64,000 nucleotides of DNA from Lachnospiraceae bacterium (GTDB lineage: Bacteria > Bacillota > Clostridia > Lachnospirales > Lachnospiraceae), in contig QXWV01000085.1 of assembly GCA_009911195.1 (NCBI GenBank), positions 1-64,000 on the forward strand. The letters are read 5' to 3'. The stretch's first letter is position 1. Each line of letters opens with the position of its first letter. This document shows, one piece after another, positions 16,355 through 25,338 of the stretch. A model generated the notes under the pieces. The model saw only the letters and a program-made list of their open reading frames with translations. It did no database searches and was not told the origin of the DNA. A program made the position numbers and the translations under genes.

Positions 16355-17722
16355 TCATTTCCTCTTTTCTATGTCGTAATAATCCCTCTCCATCATCACA
16401 CTCTTATAAGCGGGGCGGATAATTTTATCCGCATTAATCAATTCTTCCAATCGGTGTGCGCTCCATCCAACAATTCTGGCCATAGCAAAGATGGGGGTAT
16501 AAAGCTCCAGCGGTATATCCAGCATGCTGTACACAAAGCCACTGTAAAAATCCACATTCGCACTTACGCCTTTATAAATATTCCGCCTTTCCGCAATCAC
16601 TTGAGGTGCAAGGCGTTCAATCATCGAATATAACTTGAAGTCTTCCTTACGCCCTTTATCCAACGCCAGCCTTTCTACAAACCCCTTAAAAATAGTTGCC
16701 CTGGGGTCTGAAATGGAATACACCGCATGACCCATCCCGTAAATCAGGCCGCTTTTGTCGAATACCTCTTTATTAAGCATCCGGCCAAGATAATCCTTTA
16801 CTTTTTCCTCATCATTCACATCTTTCACATTCTTTTTAATATTCGCCATCATTTCCACTACTTTGATGTTCGCCCCACCATGTTTTGGGCCTTTCAGGGA
16901 AGATAGGGCCGCTGCGATAACTGAATAAGTGTCCGAGCCGGAGGAGGTAACTACACGGGTGGTAAAAGTGGAATTATTGCCGCCTCCATGCTCCATATGC
17001 AGCACTAGGGCAATATCCAGTACTTTTGCCTCCAGCTCTGAATATTTCATATCCGGACGCAGCAGCCGGAGGATGTTTTCTGCCGTAGACAGGCCAGCAT
17101 CCGGCCTATGGATATAAAGGCTGTCATCCCTTTCATAATGGTTATATGCCTGATAACCATATACGGAAAGCATGGGAAACACGCTGATTAGCATCATGCA
17201 CTGCCTCAACACGTTAGGGATGCTCAAATCCGCTGCCTGCTTGTCATAGGACGCCAGCGTTAGCACGCTCCTTGTCAGGGAGCTCATAATATCCTTGCTT
17301 GACGCCTTCATAATCACATCCCTCGTGAAATTGGTGGGAAGCGTCCTCATCATCGCCAGCATGCCCTTGAATTCTTTTAGCTGAACCTTGTCCGGCAAAT
17401 CCCCGAACAACAAAAGATAGGTGATTTCCTCAAAACCAAATCTGGCGCTATGCTCAAATCCTCTAACCAGTTCAATAATATCATATCCCCGATATAGCAG
17501 CCTGCCTTCGCAGGGAATCCTTTTACCATCAATTATTTCCTGGGATTTAATAACGGAAATATTGGTAAGCCCCGCCAGGACCCCTTCCCCGTTTTTATCC
17601 CTGAGGCCCCTTTTTACACCGTATTCTTCATATAAATCGGTATCTATATGGTTATTTTTCTTACATACATCCCCATATTTCACCGTATAGTTTTCCATAT
17701 GTTCTCTTCTGCTGCTTTTCAT
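16355..17722 (-). CDS. gltA: Citrate synthase
   Basis: Condenses oxaloacetate and acetyl-CoA to citrate. The 455-residue chain has an N-terminal extension common in clostridial forms, EHGGGNNSTF, the GPKHGGAN histidine motif, and GMGHAVYSISDPR carrying the second catalytic His and the oxaloacetate-binding Arg. Clostridia use it mainly to feed 2-oxoglutarate and glutamate synthesis. A 2-methylcitrate synthase role cannot be excluded from sequence. Start set at the ATG at 17722 following GAGG; a second ATG eight codons in is also possible. The leader carries the clearest perfect-pairing copy of the pseudoknot element. Confidence 0.92.
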   Translation of the reverse strand: MKSSRREHMENYTVKYGDVCKKNNHIDTDLYEEYGVKRGLRDKNGEGVLAGLTNISVIKSQEIIDGKRIPCEGRLLYRGYDIIELVRGFEHSARFGFEEITYLLLFGDLPDKVQLKEFKGMLAMMRTLPTNFTRDVIMKASSKDIMSSLTRSVLTLASYDKQAADLSIPNVLRQCMMLISVFPMLSVYGYQAYNHYERDDSLYIHRPDAGLSTAENILRLLRPDMKYSELEAKVLDIALVLHMEHGGGNNSTFTTRVVTSSGSDTYSVIAAALSSLKGPKHGGANIKVVEMMANIKKNVKDVNDEEKVKDYLGRMLNKEVFDKSGLIYGMGHAVYSISDPRATIFKGFVERLALDKGRKEDFKLYSMIERLAPQVIAERRNIYKGVSANVDFYSGFVYSMLDIPLELYTPIFAMARIVGWSAHRLEELINADKIIRPAYKSVMMERDYYDIEKRK

Positions 17723-17727
17723 CCTTT

Positions 17728-17790
17728 TACCTCATTTCTGCACGGCCTTTATGCATATCAAGTCTGTGGATACCGTGCAGACACAAACTT
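17728..17790 (-). promoter_or_regulatory. Pseudoknot-type leader element of gltA
   Basis: Minus strand: stem GTTTGTG/CACAGAC (one G-U; 17788-17782 with 17768-17762) closes a loop containing CTGCACGG (17780-17773). CCGTGCAG (17745-17738) is its perfect 8-nt complement and is followed by AAATGAGGT and the start codon. The loop and pairing segments differ from those at galE and lplC yet remain complementary. Confidence 0.75.
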
Positions 17791-17870
17791 GTTCTCCTCC
17801 GTTCCTTTCTATTTAGGCAGTTCCCCAAAATATCCTTTGCACCTGGCCTTTCTGCTGATTCCCTGCCCAG

Positions 17871-18305
17871 TCATACATCAAGTTCTTCATTAATATTACG
17901 AGCAATTTTCTTAGCAATCTGCCGCATTATCTGTCTCTCTTGCGCCGTAATATCTTTGCAAACCGTATCCATTAGCTTTTCCCTCATTTTAAAAATTTCT
18001 CCGCATACTGGCTCTGCTGCCTGTGTTAACGTCAAATGGATACATCTCCTATCCTGGCCATCCGGTATTCCTACCAAGTATCCACACTCCGTCAAATGTT
18101 CGATAGCATGGGAAATATGTGCTTTGGAAAAAAACTTATTTTCCGCAATATCCCGGGCCGTGTCCCCTCTCCCCTTTTTCAAAAAAAGGAGCACTTCTAT
18201 TTCAACCTTATGAAGCCCGTATCTTTCTGTAATCATGTTGCTCGCTTTCTCATAAAGCTTTTTAAACTGCTGGCCATATAATAATGTTTCAAACTCGGTA
18301 TCCAT
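17871..18305 (-). CDS. MarR family transcriptional regulator
   Basis: A 144-residue winged-helix regulator. Recognisable are the KVEIEVLLFLKKG helix, the ARDIAENKFFSKAHISHAIEHLTECGYL recognition region (about 58-85), and the wing with D(G)QDRRCIHL. MarR proteins bind palindromes as dimers and often control their own genes. Two perfect palindromes, AGTTTATCCATAAACT and AGTTTACTACTAAACT, lie just upstream at 18361-18406 and are probably its own operators. It is upstream of gltA on the same strand with a separating gap of about 150 nt. Confidence 0.88.
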   Translation of the reverse strand: MDTEFETLLYGQQFKKLYEKASNMITERYGLHKVEIEVLLFLKKGRGDTARDIAENKFFSKAHISHAIEHLTECGYLVGIPDGQDRRCIHLTLTQAAEPVCGEIFKMREKLMDTVCKDITAQERQIMRQIAKKIARNINEELDV

Positions 18306-18360
18306 TTTTTGACCCTCTTTTACTCATTACGGAATTTTTTTGAATCGCTCGCCTTTAAAT

Positions 18361-18435
18361 AGTTTATCCATAAACTGTTTTGCCCTGAACAGTTTACTAC
18401 TAAACTATATTCTCACAAATATAAGAGTATGTCAA
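18361..18435 (-). promoter_or_regulatory. Promoter and twin operators of the MarR gene
   Basis: Two related 16-bp palindromes occur at 18361-18376 and 18391-18406, centred 30 bp apart, about three helical turns. On the minus strand TTGACA (18435-18430) is upstream and a TATAGT hexamer (18409-18404) overlaps the second palindrome, although the spacing is long (20 nt). Autorepression by the adjacent MarR protein is the simplest reading. Confidence 0.65.
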
Positions 18436-18453
18436 GAATGGCGGACTGGAAAG

Positions 18454-18539
18454 CACGGAAATCAATTTTCATGGACAGCGCAGCGGGCAGAGCCTTTGGC
18501 TCATGCCCGTTGCGCTGTCCATGAAAATTGATTTCCGTG
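18454..18539. mobile_element. Foldback (MITE-like) repeat, copy B, short form
   Basis: An 86-bp near-perfect palindrome: CACGGAAATCAATTTTCATGGACAG.. at the left pairs with ..CTGTCCATGAAAATTGATTTCCGTG at the right. It consists only of the outer ends of the family; the centre present in the 307-bp copy at 28593 is missing. No coding capacity. Confidence 0.85.
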
Positions 18540-18671
18540 ACTGGAGATGGCGTTAAGATTGCGTTAAGAAACCCTCCTATCGCTTTTCCTATGCCCGTTC
18601 TCCCACTATACTATAAGGCATAGGCTATCGCCCAATACAGATATTTTAAATATGCTATGGAGGTTTACATT

Positions 18672-18815
18672 ATGAACATTGGACTTTTATTAATCGCTAT
18701 TATCGGAGGTGTTGCCGGTATTGCTTCTACTTTATATTTGCTTTTTAGCTTTCCTATTATCATCATTTGGAAAATTTATCGCAAGATAACAAAAGGGATT
18801 CCTTTAACGAAATAA
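18672..18815 (+). CDS. Small membrane protein, 47 aa
   Basis: A short gene starting ATG at 18672 after TATGGAGG at 7 nt spacing. The product begins MNIGLLLIAIIGG, has one long hydrophobic span (about 4-34), and ends in a basic tail WKIYRKITKGIPLTK. This is the layout of a single-span membrane peptide with its C-terminus in the cytoplasm. The function is unknown; small membrane modulators, sporulation peptides and type I toxins look like this. It is isolated between the foldback repeat and a terminator hairpin. Confidence 0.6.
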   Translation: MNIGLLLIAIIGGVAGIASTLYLLFSFPIIIIWKIYRKITKGIPLTK

Positions 18816-18841
18816 TTTTATATTATACTTTGCATTCGCCA

Positions 18842-18880
18842 AAATGCTCAAAACCAACAAAAAGTTGGCTTTGAGCATGG
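18842..18880. terminator. Hairpin between the small membrane gene and the lipoprotein gene
   Basis: A 15-bp stem with one mismatch, ATGCTCAAAACCAAC and GTTGGCTTTGAGCAT, around AAAAA. It is placed between convergent genes and could stop transcription from either side, though a long T-run is missing. Confidence 0.5.
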
Positions 18881-18894
18881 CACTAAGCTTATTG

Positions 18895-20463
18895 TTAAAC
18901 ATCAATAATTCTTCCGGATTCCCTGTCGATTATCGTTCCATCCATCGCATTAATAGTCAACCAGCTTTCATAAGGCCCATCCAAAGAATATGTATTCTGG
19001 CCATTCCCTTTTTTGTCCGCATTTTCCTGGCTTCTACTGCCCAAGAAATCCCAAACGGGAATCATCATGCCTTCTTGTTCATTTCCGTTTTCCCTTACCC
19101 TCATATATCCAAGCCTTACTTCATTTATATTAAAGCTATACTTCGATATAAAATCGCTCTCCCCATACTTTTTTAACATCATTTCTTCAAAAATTTCCTG
19201 AATATCCGAAAAAGGGAGCAGAAAAACATATTCTTCCGACAAATCTTCGATATTATAGGGGTCACACCAGGAAAATTTAGCAAACCCATGTTCATTATAT
19301 ATAATATTCAGCTCTTCATATGGCCAAGTAACCCCGTCATCGCCAGATGCTCCTGTATGCTGCGTATATGTCACTGGAATCCCGTCAATCATCCTGACAC
19401 AATGAATTCCATACCCTATTTTTCCTGCCATGTTTCCTTCTTCTGCCTTAGATTCCGTTTCTTCTAAGGCCAATTCTTCCGTCTCATCCGACAGTTCTTC
19501 ATAATATTCCCCTCCAAATACCCCATACTCCGTAAAGCCAAGCTTGGCTAACAAATCTTCTGCTTCCTTTGCAATCGCTTCCCTGTCAATCCCTTCCCCG
19601 CCTGCTGGTATGCCGGAATGGCCATAAGGCATATAATTTGCTACATTTTCACCTATTATTTGAAACCTTATCCAGCGCCATTCGTCCGTAAGCCCATTAT
19701 CTACCGCTACCAGGAACTCTTTATTATCCATAGATAACCCCGTCACCGCCACAGTCCCCTCAAGGTAATTATTATCAGTTTCATTTTCGTCATATGATAC
19801 TACTGCTGGTATTTCGGAGAAAACCTCATCTTCCAACGCATCTCCCAGCATAGCTTCCCATTCCGCAATAATCTCTTCATAGTTAATTGCTTCTCCGCCA
19901 TATAGTTCGCTCACTTCTGCATTCGATGCCATTTCTTTCTTCAGCATATCAATCCGTTCCTGGATTTCACTTTTGGTAAATCCATTGGAATTCCCCATAG
20001 CCATCTCATCCCTCTTCATCAAAGGGGCATCTTGCAGCAGTACATGGCTGACCGCATCATAGTCCTCCTGGGTAAACACCCTGCTGGTTACCTTTTTCTT
20101 CCTAAATCCTTCTGCATCGGGAATAACGATATCCGCATCCACATTCACACTTACTTTTTCGCTTTCTAGCTGTACTTCATACCGTTCTGGAGCCTGTACT
20201 TGAGCGCTAATGCTATCTGCAACAACAGTTTCCCCATTTTCCCCAGCCACTTCTGTTCCTTCTTCCGTCTCTCCGCCCCCATCCTTTGGCACTACAATTT
20301 CTTCCTCCGTCTGTACATCGCTGCCACATCCGCCAAATGTCGAAACAAGCAATCCTGCCGCCAGCAGGAATGCCGCCGTCTTTTTCATACCGCTGCGATT
20401 TCCCGCTCCCCTTCTCCCTCCTTTTATTCCTGCAACTATTCCTTTCCCTATTCCTCTGCTCAT
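18895..20463 (-). CDS. Lipoprotein downstream of a two-component system, function unknown
   Basis: A 522-residue secreted protein. A basic stretch is followed by a signal peptide (MKKTAAFLLAAGLLVSTFGGC, about residues 26-46) with a lipobox ending in Cys46, then an acidic low-complexity linker and a globular region. Translation from the ATG at 20463 has a good GAGAGGG site and gives a long N-region; starting at the inner ATG (20388) would give a standard signal peptide but has no clear site. I do not recognise the globular part. It follows the sensor kinase on the same strand (153 nt gap) and may be part of that system's output or its sensory partner. Confidence 0.7.
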   Translation of the reverse strand: MSRGIGKGIVAGIKGGRRGAGNRSGMKKTAAFLLAAGLLVSTFGGCGSDVQTEEEIVVPKDGGGETEEGTEVAGENGETVVADSISAQVQAPERYEVQLESEKVSVNVDADIVIPDAEGFRKKKVTSRVFTQEDYDAVSHVLLQDAPLMKRDEMAMGNSNGFTKSEIQERIDMLKKEMASNAEVSELYGGEAINYEEIIAEWEAMLGDALEDEVFSEIPAVVSYDENETDNNYLEGTVAVTGLSMDNKEFLVAVDNGLTDEWRWIRFQIIGENVANYMPYGHSGIPAGGEGIDREAIAKEAEDLLAKLGFTEYGVFGGEYYEELSDETEELALEETESKAEEGNMAGKIGYGIHCVRMIDGIPVTYTQHTGASGDDGVTWPYEELNIIYNEHGFAKFSWCDPYNIEDLSEEYVFLLPFSDIQEIFEEMMLKKYGESDFISKYSFNINEVRLGYMRVRENGNEQEGMMIPVWDFLGSRSQENADKKGNGQNTYSLDGPYESWLTINAMDGTIIDRESGRIIDV

Positions 20464-20616
20464 TTGCTTTCCCTCTCTTCACCTTATAATTTCGTTATTT
20501 TTACCCGAATCCTATGAAAGAACAAAACAAGCATAATATAACAGGCTGTAAAAGGTATACAGCAAAATGTAAATATTTTGAAAACAGCTCAACCGAATCA
20601 CCAACCCCGCCCCATT

Positions 20617-22002
20617 CTATTTACTCTGGAAAACAACCGCCACTTTCGTTCCTTCCCCTAATTTGCTTTGAATCCTTAATTCCGCCCCATGCAAAGCAGC
20701 AATTCGGCTGCAAAGAGCCAGGCCAAGCCCACTCCCCCCCGATTTTCTGCTCCTAGCCTTATCTACCATATAAAAAGCTTCTGTGACTTTTTCTACTTCT
20801 TCATCCGGTATTCCTATTCCATAATCCTGCACGGAAATCGTCTTTCCATAGCCTTCCAGAAGAATGCTGCCCCCTTCCCCACTAGCCTTAACCGCATTAT
20901 CAATAAGGTTTATCAGCAGGCTTTCCATCAAATCTTTATCCGCCCATAAACTGTTCATTTCACAGGATGTTTTCAGCACTATTTTTTTCTCGTCCAAATG
21001 GTATTTTTCCAGGTCTTCCACTTTCCGGAACAATTCCTGCACAGATACTTCTTCCATATAAACGCTGTCATTATCATACATTCCCATTAAATTCATCAGC
21101 TTTCCGCTCAGCCTTTCCAAACGTCTGCATTCTTCATGGATATGAGCCAAGGCCCTTTCCTGATTCTCTTTTTTTAAATTTACATGCAGCAAAGTATCCG
21201 CATAGCCGATAATCGAAGTCATTGGTGTCTTCAGTTCATGGGTCAGGCTGCCCAGCATTTGCCTGCGCTGCTCGGAAACATATTCCAATTCCGTCATCTG
21301 TCCTTCAATCCGTTCCGCCATCCCATTAAAGGCTTCTGCCAGGACACCTGCTTCATCCCTTGTCCTAACCCACACCCTCCGTTTTAAATCCCCCCTGCTT
21401 ATTCCTTCCGCTGCCTGCTGTAGTTCCTTCAAAGGCTTTAGTATCCTTTTCGATAAAATAAAAACAAGCAGCACCGAAAATAATGCCGCTCCTGCGTAAA
21501 TCACCATATACAAATACGCCTGTTGCCTGATATCTTCATAAATCGGTGAAATGTCCTGAACCAGTATCAAACTGTAATTTTTACTTTTATTATATGGAAT
21601 CTGCCTTCCGGCCACCAAGATATACTGTTTTCCATTTTTTTGAATCGCGCTGTTCCCCTCTTCCGTTTTCCACTTTCCATCTTTTGCCCCGGTGAACTCA
21701 AAAGGAGTCAGATTACATACTGCCTGATTCCCTTCCAGCAATATGTACTTAGATGGGTCATATTTTTTAACCAGATAATTAAAAAAAGAATACCTTGTCC
21801 TCTCACTGTATTCCTCAATTGGACTGTCCTGAAGTTCCTTTGCTATCGCATAAGCCGTTGATTTTAGCTGCTGCCCATAAATTTCCAAGGTTTTCTCTTC
21901 ATTATATTGTTCTGTGCGGTAAATCACAGCCGCTCCGGATACACCGGTAGCCGCCATCAGAGTCACCACCATGACCAAAGATAATTTCATCCATAATTTC
22001 AT
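20617..22002 (-). CDS. Sensor histidine kinase
   Basis: A 461-residue membrane kinase. TM1 at about 5-27, an extracytoplasmic sensor region of about 135 residues, TM2 at about 163-184, HAMP (185-237), HisKA with the phosphoacceptor His255 in GSLTHELKTP, and a HATPase domain with N (NLIDNAVKAS), G1 (QDYGIGI) and G2 (GGSGLGLAL) boxes. The gene begins one base before the response regulator ends, so the pair is translationally coupled. The signal is unknown. Confidence 0.92.
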   Translation of the reverse strand: MKLWMKLSLVMVVTLMAATGVSGAAVIYRTEQYNEEKTLEIYGQQLKSTAYAIAKELQDSPIEEYSERTRYSFFNYLVKKYDPSKYILLEGNQAVCNLTPFEFTGAKDGKWKTEEGNSAIQKNGKQYILVAGRQIPYNKSKNYSLILVQDISPIYEDIRQQAYLYMVIYAGAALFSVLLVFILSKRILKPLKELQQAAEGISRGDLKRRVWVRTRDEAGVLAEAFNGMAERIEGQMTELEYVSEQRRQMLGSLTHELKTPMTSIIGYADTLLHVNLKKENQERALAHIHEECRRLERLSGKLMNLMGMYDNDSVYMEEVSVQELFRKVEDLEKYHLDEKKIVLKTSCEMNSLWADKDLMESLLINLIDNAVKASGEGGSILLEGYGKTISVQDYGIGIPDEEVEKVTEAFYMVDKARSRKSGGSGLGLALCSRIAALHGAELRIQSKLGEGTKVAVVFQSK

Positions 22003-22671
22003 CTATTCTAAATCCTCCAGCCGATAGCCAGTCTTTGGGATAGTACGGATTGTATCATAAAAATCCAATTTTTTGCGAAGTTGGCCGATATGCACATCTA
22101 CCGTCCTTGTCTCCCCTACATAATCCGTTCCCCATAGCCTGTTCAGTAAATCTTCTCTGGAAAATGCTATATTCTTGCTTTGGGCCAGCATCACCAACAG
22201 CTCATATTCCATCGGCTTAAGCGCAATCACTTCCCCACGTTTCGTCACCTTGTGCTCCTTCAGGTATATGGCTACATCCTTTACCATGAGAATTTCCCTT
22301 CCGCGGCCGGTGCGCTCTAGTACCTTCTCTATACGCACTAAAAGTTCCAGCACTTCAAAAGGCTTTACAATATAGTCTTCCGCCCCCGCTTTCAATCCGT
22401 GTACCCTGGATATCACATCCACTTTCGCTGTCAAATAAATCACCGGTATCTCCGCTTCCTGTAAATCTTCCATCAGCGCAAACCCGTCCTTGCCCGGAAG
22501 CATCACATCCACCAGAGCCAAAGCCGCCTCCGCTTTCCCGCTTCTAAGCAGCACTTCCGCTTCCTTGCCATCCATAATCGGGCATGCTTCATATCCTGCC
22601 GCTTCCAAATTCATGCAAATGAGTTCTGAAATTGAATTGTCATCTTCTATTACCAAAATTTTTGTCTTCAA
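22003..22671 (-). CDS. OmpR-family response regulator
   Basis: 222 residues: receiver domain with acidic pocket EDD (9-11), phosphoacceptor Asp55 in LVDVMLPG, Lys in LTAKVD, and a C-terminal winged-helix DNA-binding domain (about 125-220, RTVDVHIGQLRKKL..TVPKTGYRL type ending). First gene of the regulator-kinase-lipoprotein unit. Its targets are unknown. Confidence 0.93.
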   Translation of the reverse strand: MKTKILVIEDDNSISELICMNLEAAGYEACPIMDGKEAEVLLRSGKAEAALALVDVMLPGKDGFALMEDLQEAEIPVIYLTAKVDVISRVHGLKAGAEDYIVKPFEVLELLVRIEKVLERTGRGREILMVKDVAIYLKEHKVTKRGEVIALKPMEYELLVMLAQSKNIAFSREDLLNRLWGTDYVGETRTVDVHIGQLRKKLDFYDTIRTIPKTGYRLEDLE

Positions 22672-22788
22672 AGCATTTCACCCCTATTTTCCATTTTAGC
22701 ATGAAATGCCTTAAAAAAAAGCAACAAAATGTAAACAGATGCCCATTCCACTTCTGAAACCGTTCCATTTCCGGCCACGCAGTAACGC

Positions 22789-23187
22789 CTACGCTACTCC
22801 GCCATACAGCTTCTCCCAATAAGCCGATAAATGTTCCATCCCCCTCTTTAAAAGCCCTCGCCGTACCCTTTTTTTCTCATATCCCCCCCACATATCATAA
22901 TAGGCTGCCTCACAGCTATCTCCTTCTGCTTCCTGTTTCGATTTCACAATCTCCAATACCAGCAGCTCTTCCATATGAACTTCGAGTATCCTGCTCAGCA
23001 TCAATAAATGGTCCAAAGAAGGAAGCATCTTCCCTTTAAACCACCGGTAGATAGGCTGAGGGCAGGATAGCCCCAGGTATTCTTGAATATCCTTCACTGT
23101 ATACCCCTGCTCCGAAACCTTTTCCCTCAACAAAGTCCCTGTTTTTTCCAAATTGATATTGGGATATGTGCGGTTCACATGCTCCAT
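22789..23187 (-). CDS. XRE-type helix-turn-helix protein
   Basis: A 132-residue protein with an N-terminal helix-turn-helix (about residues 12-75): VKDIQEYLGLSCPQPIYRWFKGKMLPSLDHLLMLSRILEV follows the standard Cro/C1 pattern in pieces. The C-terminal 55 residues are basic and unfamiliar. A GTG at 23205 lies inside the GGAGG site of the ATG at 23187, so the latter is the start. It is upstream of the response regulator on the same strand, 117 nt away, with no evident functional link. Confidence 0.8.
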   Translation of the reverse strand: MEHVNRTYPNINLEKTGTLLREKVSEQGYTVKDIQEYLGLSCPQPIYRWFKGKMLPSLDHLLMLSRILEVHMEELLVLEIVKSKQEAEGDSCEAAYYDMWGGYEKKRVRRGLLKRGMEHLSAYWEKLYGGVA

Positions 23188-23471
23188 AAATATTTCTTCC
23201 TCCACAATTAAAAGTGCCTATAATGCAGCCATGGGGTAAATCTCCGGCCAGTCAGTTTACTGCCAAACCATCTTCATGGATTTCAGCGCGTCTCCACGCC
23301 TGCAAAACAAATAATCAACAAGCTATTATCATTTATACAAAGAAGTTCATTGACTACCATTCATAAAAAATTTCCCACCAAAAAAATTTTATATAATGTA
23401 TTTTCACTCCTGTCTGTTATCAGAACTGAGTTTGAGATTTTCGCATTACAGGCACTGCCTTTCATAGTAAA

Positions 23472-24131
23472 TCAGCTTAATTTTATATGGGTAGTGGCAT
23501 TGGATACTTTAATCTGGGTATCCAGTTCTGCTACCAGCTTCTCCTTGCGCTCCTTCATCTGCTGCATTTTCTCCACAATGCCCAATGGGTCCACCAGCTC
23601 TGCCTTATTTTCCCTTACATACGCATCCACCACTGCCAAAGGCTTTGTTTCCTTCGTTCTGGCATCTTTTCCCAAAATACCCAGCCTCATGCTTTCCGCC
23701 GTATCCTCCAAATGCCTGTTTTTCGCATTCATGGACTGGATACACCTTTCATACTCTTCCTGCATCTTATCATACAGGCTATTCTCAAAGCTTCTTTCTT
23801 CATAACCGTTCGATGCCTTTAAACGGTTTCTTAAGGAAATAGCCCCAGCCACCGTATATTCCCCATATGATGTCTGAATCTTAGTATTTGCATTGGAAGC
23901 CACAATGGCCGCATCAATCATTTGATACCGTTCCACCAAATCCATAATCTGCTGGAAAGCGCTTTGCGCCTGCTTCGCATATTCCTCTCTGGAAAGGCGC
24001 TTCCCTGCTGTCCGCTCTTCATTATGCTTCGCCATATCCACAAAACTCGCGGCTTTAATCTTATCCATAATCTTATGAACCAGCAGTTCTCTTTCGTCCA
24101 ATGCCTGAGTTACCAATAACTGACCGCCCAT
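23472..24131 (-). CDS. Conserved hypothetical protein, 219 aa, helix rich
   Basis: A soluble, highly charged, mainly helical protein that I cannot assign. It contains a central SYGEYTVAGAISLRNRLK segment and a long C-terminal helix rich in Lys, Glu and Met. Proteins of this look appear in phage-like or accessory settings, but no other phage genes are here. It follows a WYL-domain regulator on the same strand after 93 nt, which may control it. Start at the ATG after GAGGAGG. Confidence 0.6.
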   Translation of the reverse strand: MGGQLLVTQALDERELLVHKIMDKIKAASFVDMAKHNEERTAGKRLSREEYAKQAQSAFQQIMDLVERYQMIDAAIVASNANTKIQTSYGEYTVAGAISLRNRLKASNGYEERSFENSLYDKMQEEYERCIQSMNAKNRHLEDTAESMRLGILGKDARTKETKPLAVVDAYVRENKAELVDPLGIVEKMQQMKERKEKLVAELDTQIKVSNATTHIKLS

Positions 24132-24224
24132 AATCCCAACCTCCTCGCTCTGTTTATAGAATTATCATACCCTATTTACTCGCGGTTGTCATTGGACGGC
24201 TAGTCCAATCCGGGAAAAGCCATT

Positions 24225-25220
24225 TCATATATCCCCATACTGTCTCATCAGTCTGGCCGCCTCTTCCCTCATCTGCCCGATTACCTTTTCCGGCCCCGTA
24301 ATCCTAACCCGTTCCCCCAAGCCTATCACCCAGGAAAGGAACTGGCGGCTGACCGCCACCTTCACATGGACGGTAAAATGCCCTTCATCTTTTTTTATAA
24401 AAATAACATCTTTGCCGAATCTGTCTATCATTACACCGGCCAGGGAATTTTCGCATTCCAGCTTTACCGTTTCCTCCTCCCCGCCGAACATCCCAAACAT
24501 CTTCCTGGCATAAAGCGCCATATCGAACTGGCGGAAGCACTTCTCCCCTTCCCTTTTGCATCCTGTCATTTCGATATGAATCATTTTATCCACCCGGAAA
24601 TGCTTGATTTTATCCTCTGAAGAATCAAATCCAATCAGATAATAATTCTCGTCGCTCCAGGAAAGCGCCCATGGGCTGATTTCATAAAGTGCCCCTTCCT
24701 TTCTCAGTTCTATCTTCTTTTCCACGTTCCACTGGTAATATTGAAATGTAATTTGGGAATTTGCCCCGATTGCGGCATGAATCCTATCCACGTTATAGTA
24801 GATGCTTTCGTTCATCGTTTTGATACGCTCCGCCACATATACCTGGCGATGGAGTTTGGATGCGTCATGCTTGCTGGCCAAGCTTTCTATCTTTTTTATC
24901 AGTTCATTGGACTTTTTAGCCGTAATGAATTTTGCAGACTGGACAGAATCGACCAATAGCTTCAATTCTGCCAGCTCAAACTGACGGCTTCCTACCGAAT
25001 AATAATAAGTACGGTTCTTCTGCCTACCAATGATGTCCATTCCATATTGCCGTAAGCTTTCGATATCCCCATATAGGCTTTTCCGCTCCGCCTGTATCCC
25101 ATAGGATTCCAGCAAATCTATGATTTCCGGCATCGTAATGCAATGCTCTTCGTCTGTTTTTTCAAATAATATCTTCATTAAATACAAAATTTTTAATTTC
25201 TGGTTTGCCCCTTTTGCCAT
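24225..25220 (-). CDS. WYL-domain transcriptional regulator
   Basis: 331 residues: an N-terminal winged helix (about 1-75) with QAERKSLYGDIESLRQYGMDI, a central WYL domain (about 140-215) where YEISPWALSWSDENYYLIGF replaces the strict W-Y-L with the common W-A-L-x-W form, and a C-terminal WCX-like region. WYL proteins bind nucleic-acid-type ligands and regulate stress, DNA damage or defence genes. The ligand is unknown. ATG preceded by GAGGGGG. Confidence 0.88.
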   Translation of the reverse strand: MAKGANQKLKILYLMKILFEKTDEEHCITMPEIIDLLESYGIQAERKSLYGDIESLRQYGMDIIGRQKNRTYYYSVGSRQFELAELKLLVDSVQSAKFITAKKSNELIKKIESLASKHDASKLHRQVYVAERIKTMNESIYYNVDRIHAAIGANSQITFQYYQWNVEKKIELRKEGALYEISPWALSWSDENYYLIGFDSSEDKIKHFRVDKMIHIEMTGCKREGEKCFRQFDMALYARKMFGMFGGEEETVKLECENSLAGVMIDRFGKDVIFIKKDEGHFTVHVKVAVSRQFLSWVIGLGERVRITGPEKVIGQMREEAARLMRQYGDI

Positions 25221-25338
25221 TTCCCCCTCATTCTTCCGCCATCAGGCAACTCATTATTTTAACGCGTTTTCATCCACCGAATCGCCAGGCCAAAAATCCG
25301 CCAAAACAGCCAGGCCGGCAGAACTGTCAGCAGCAATA

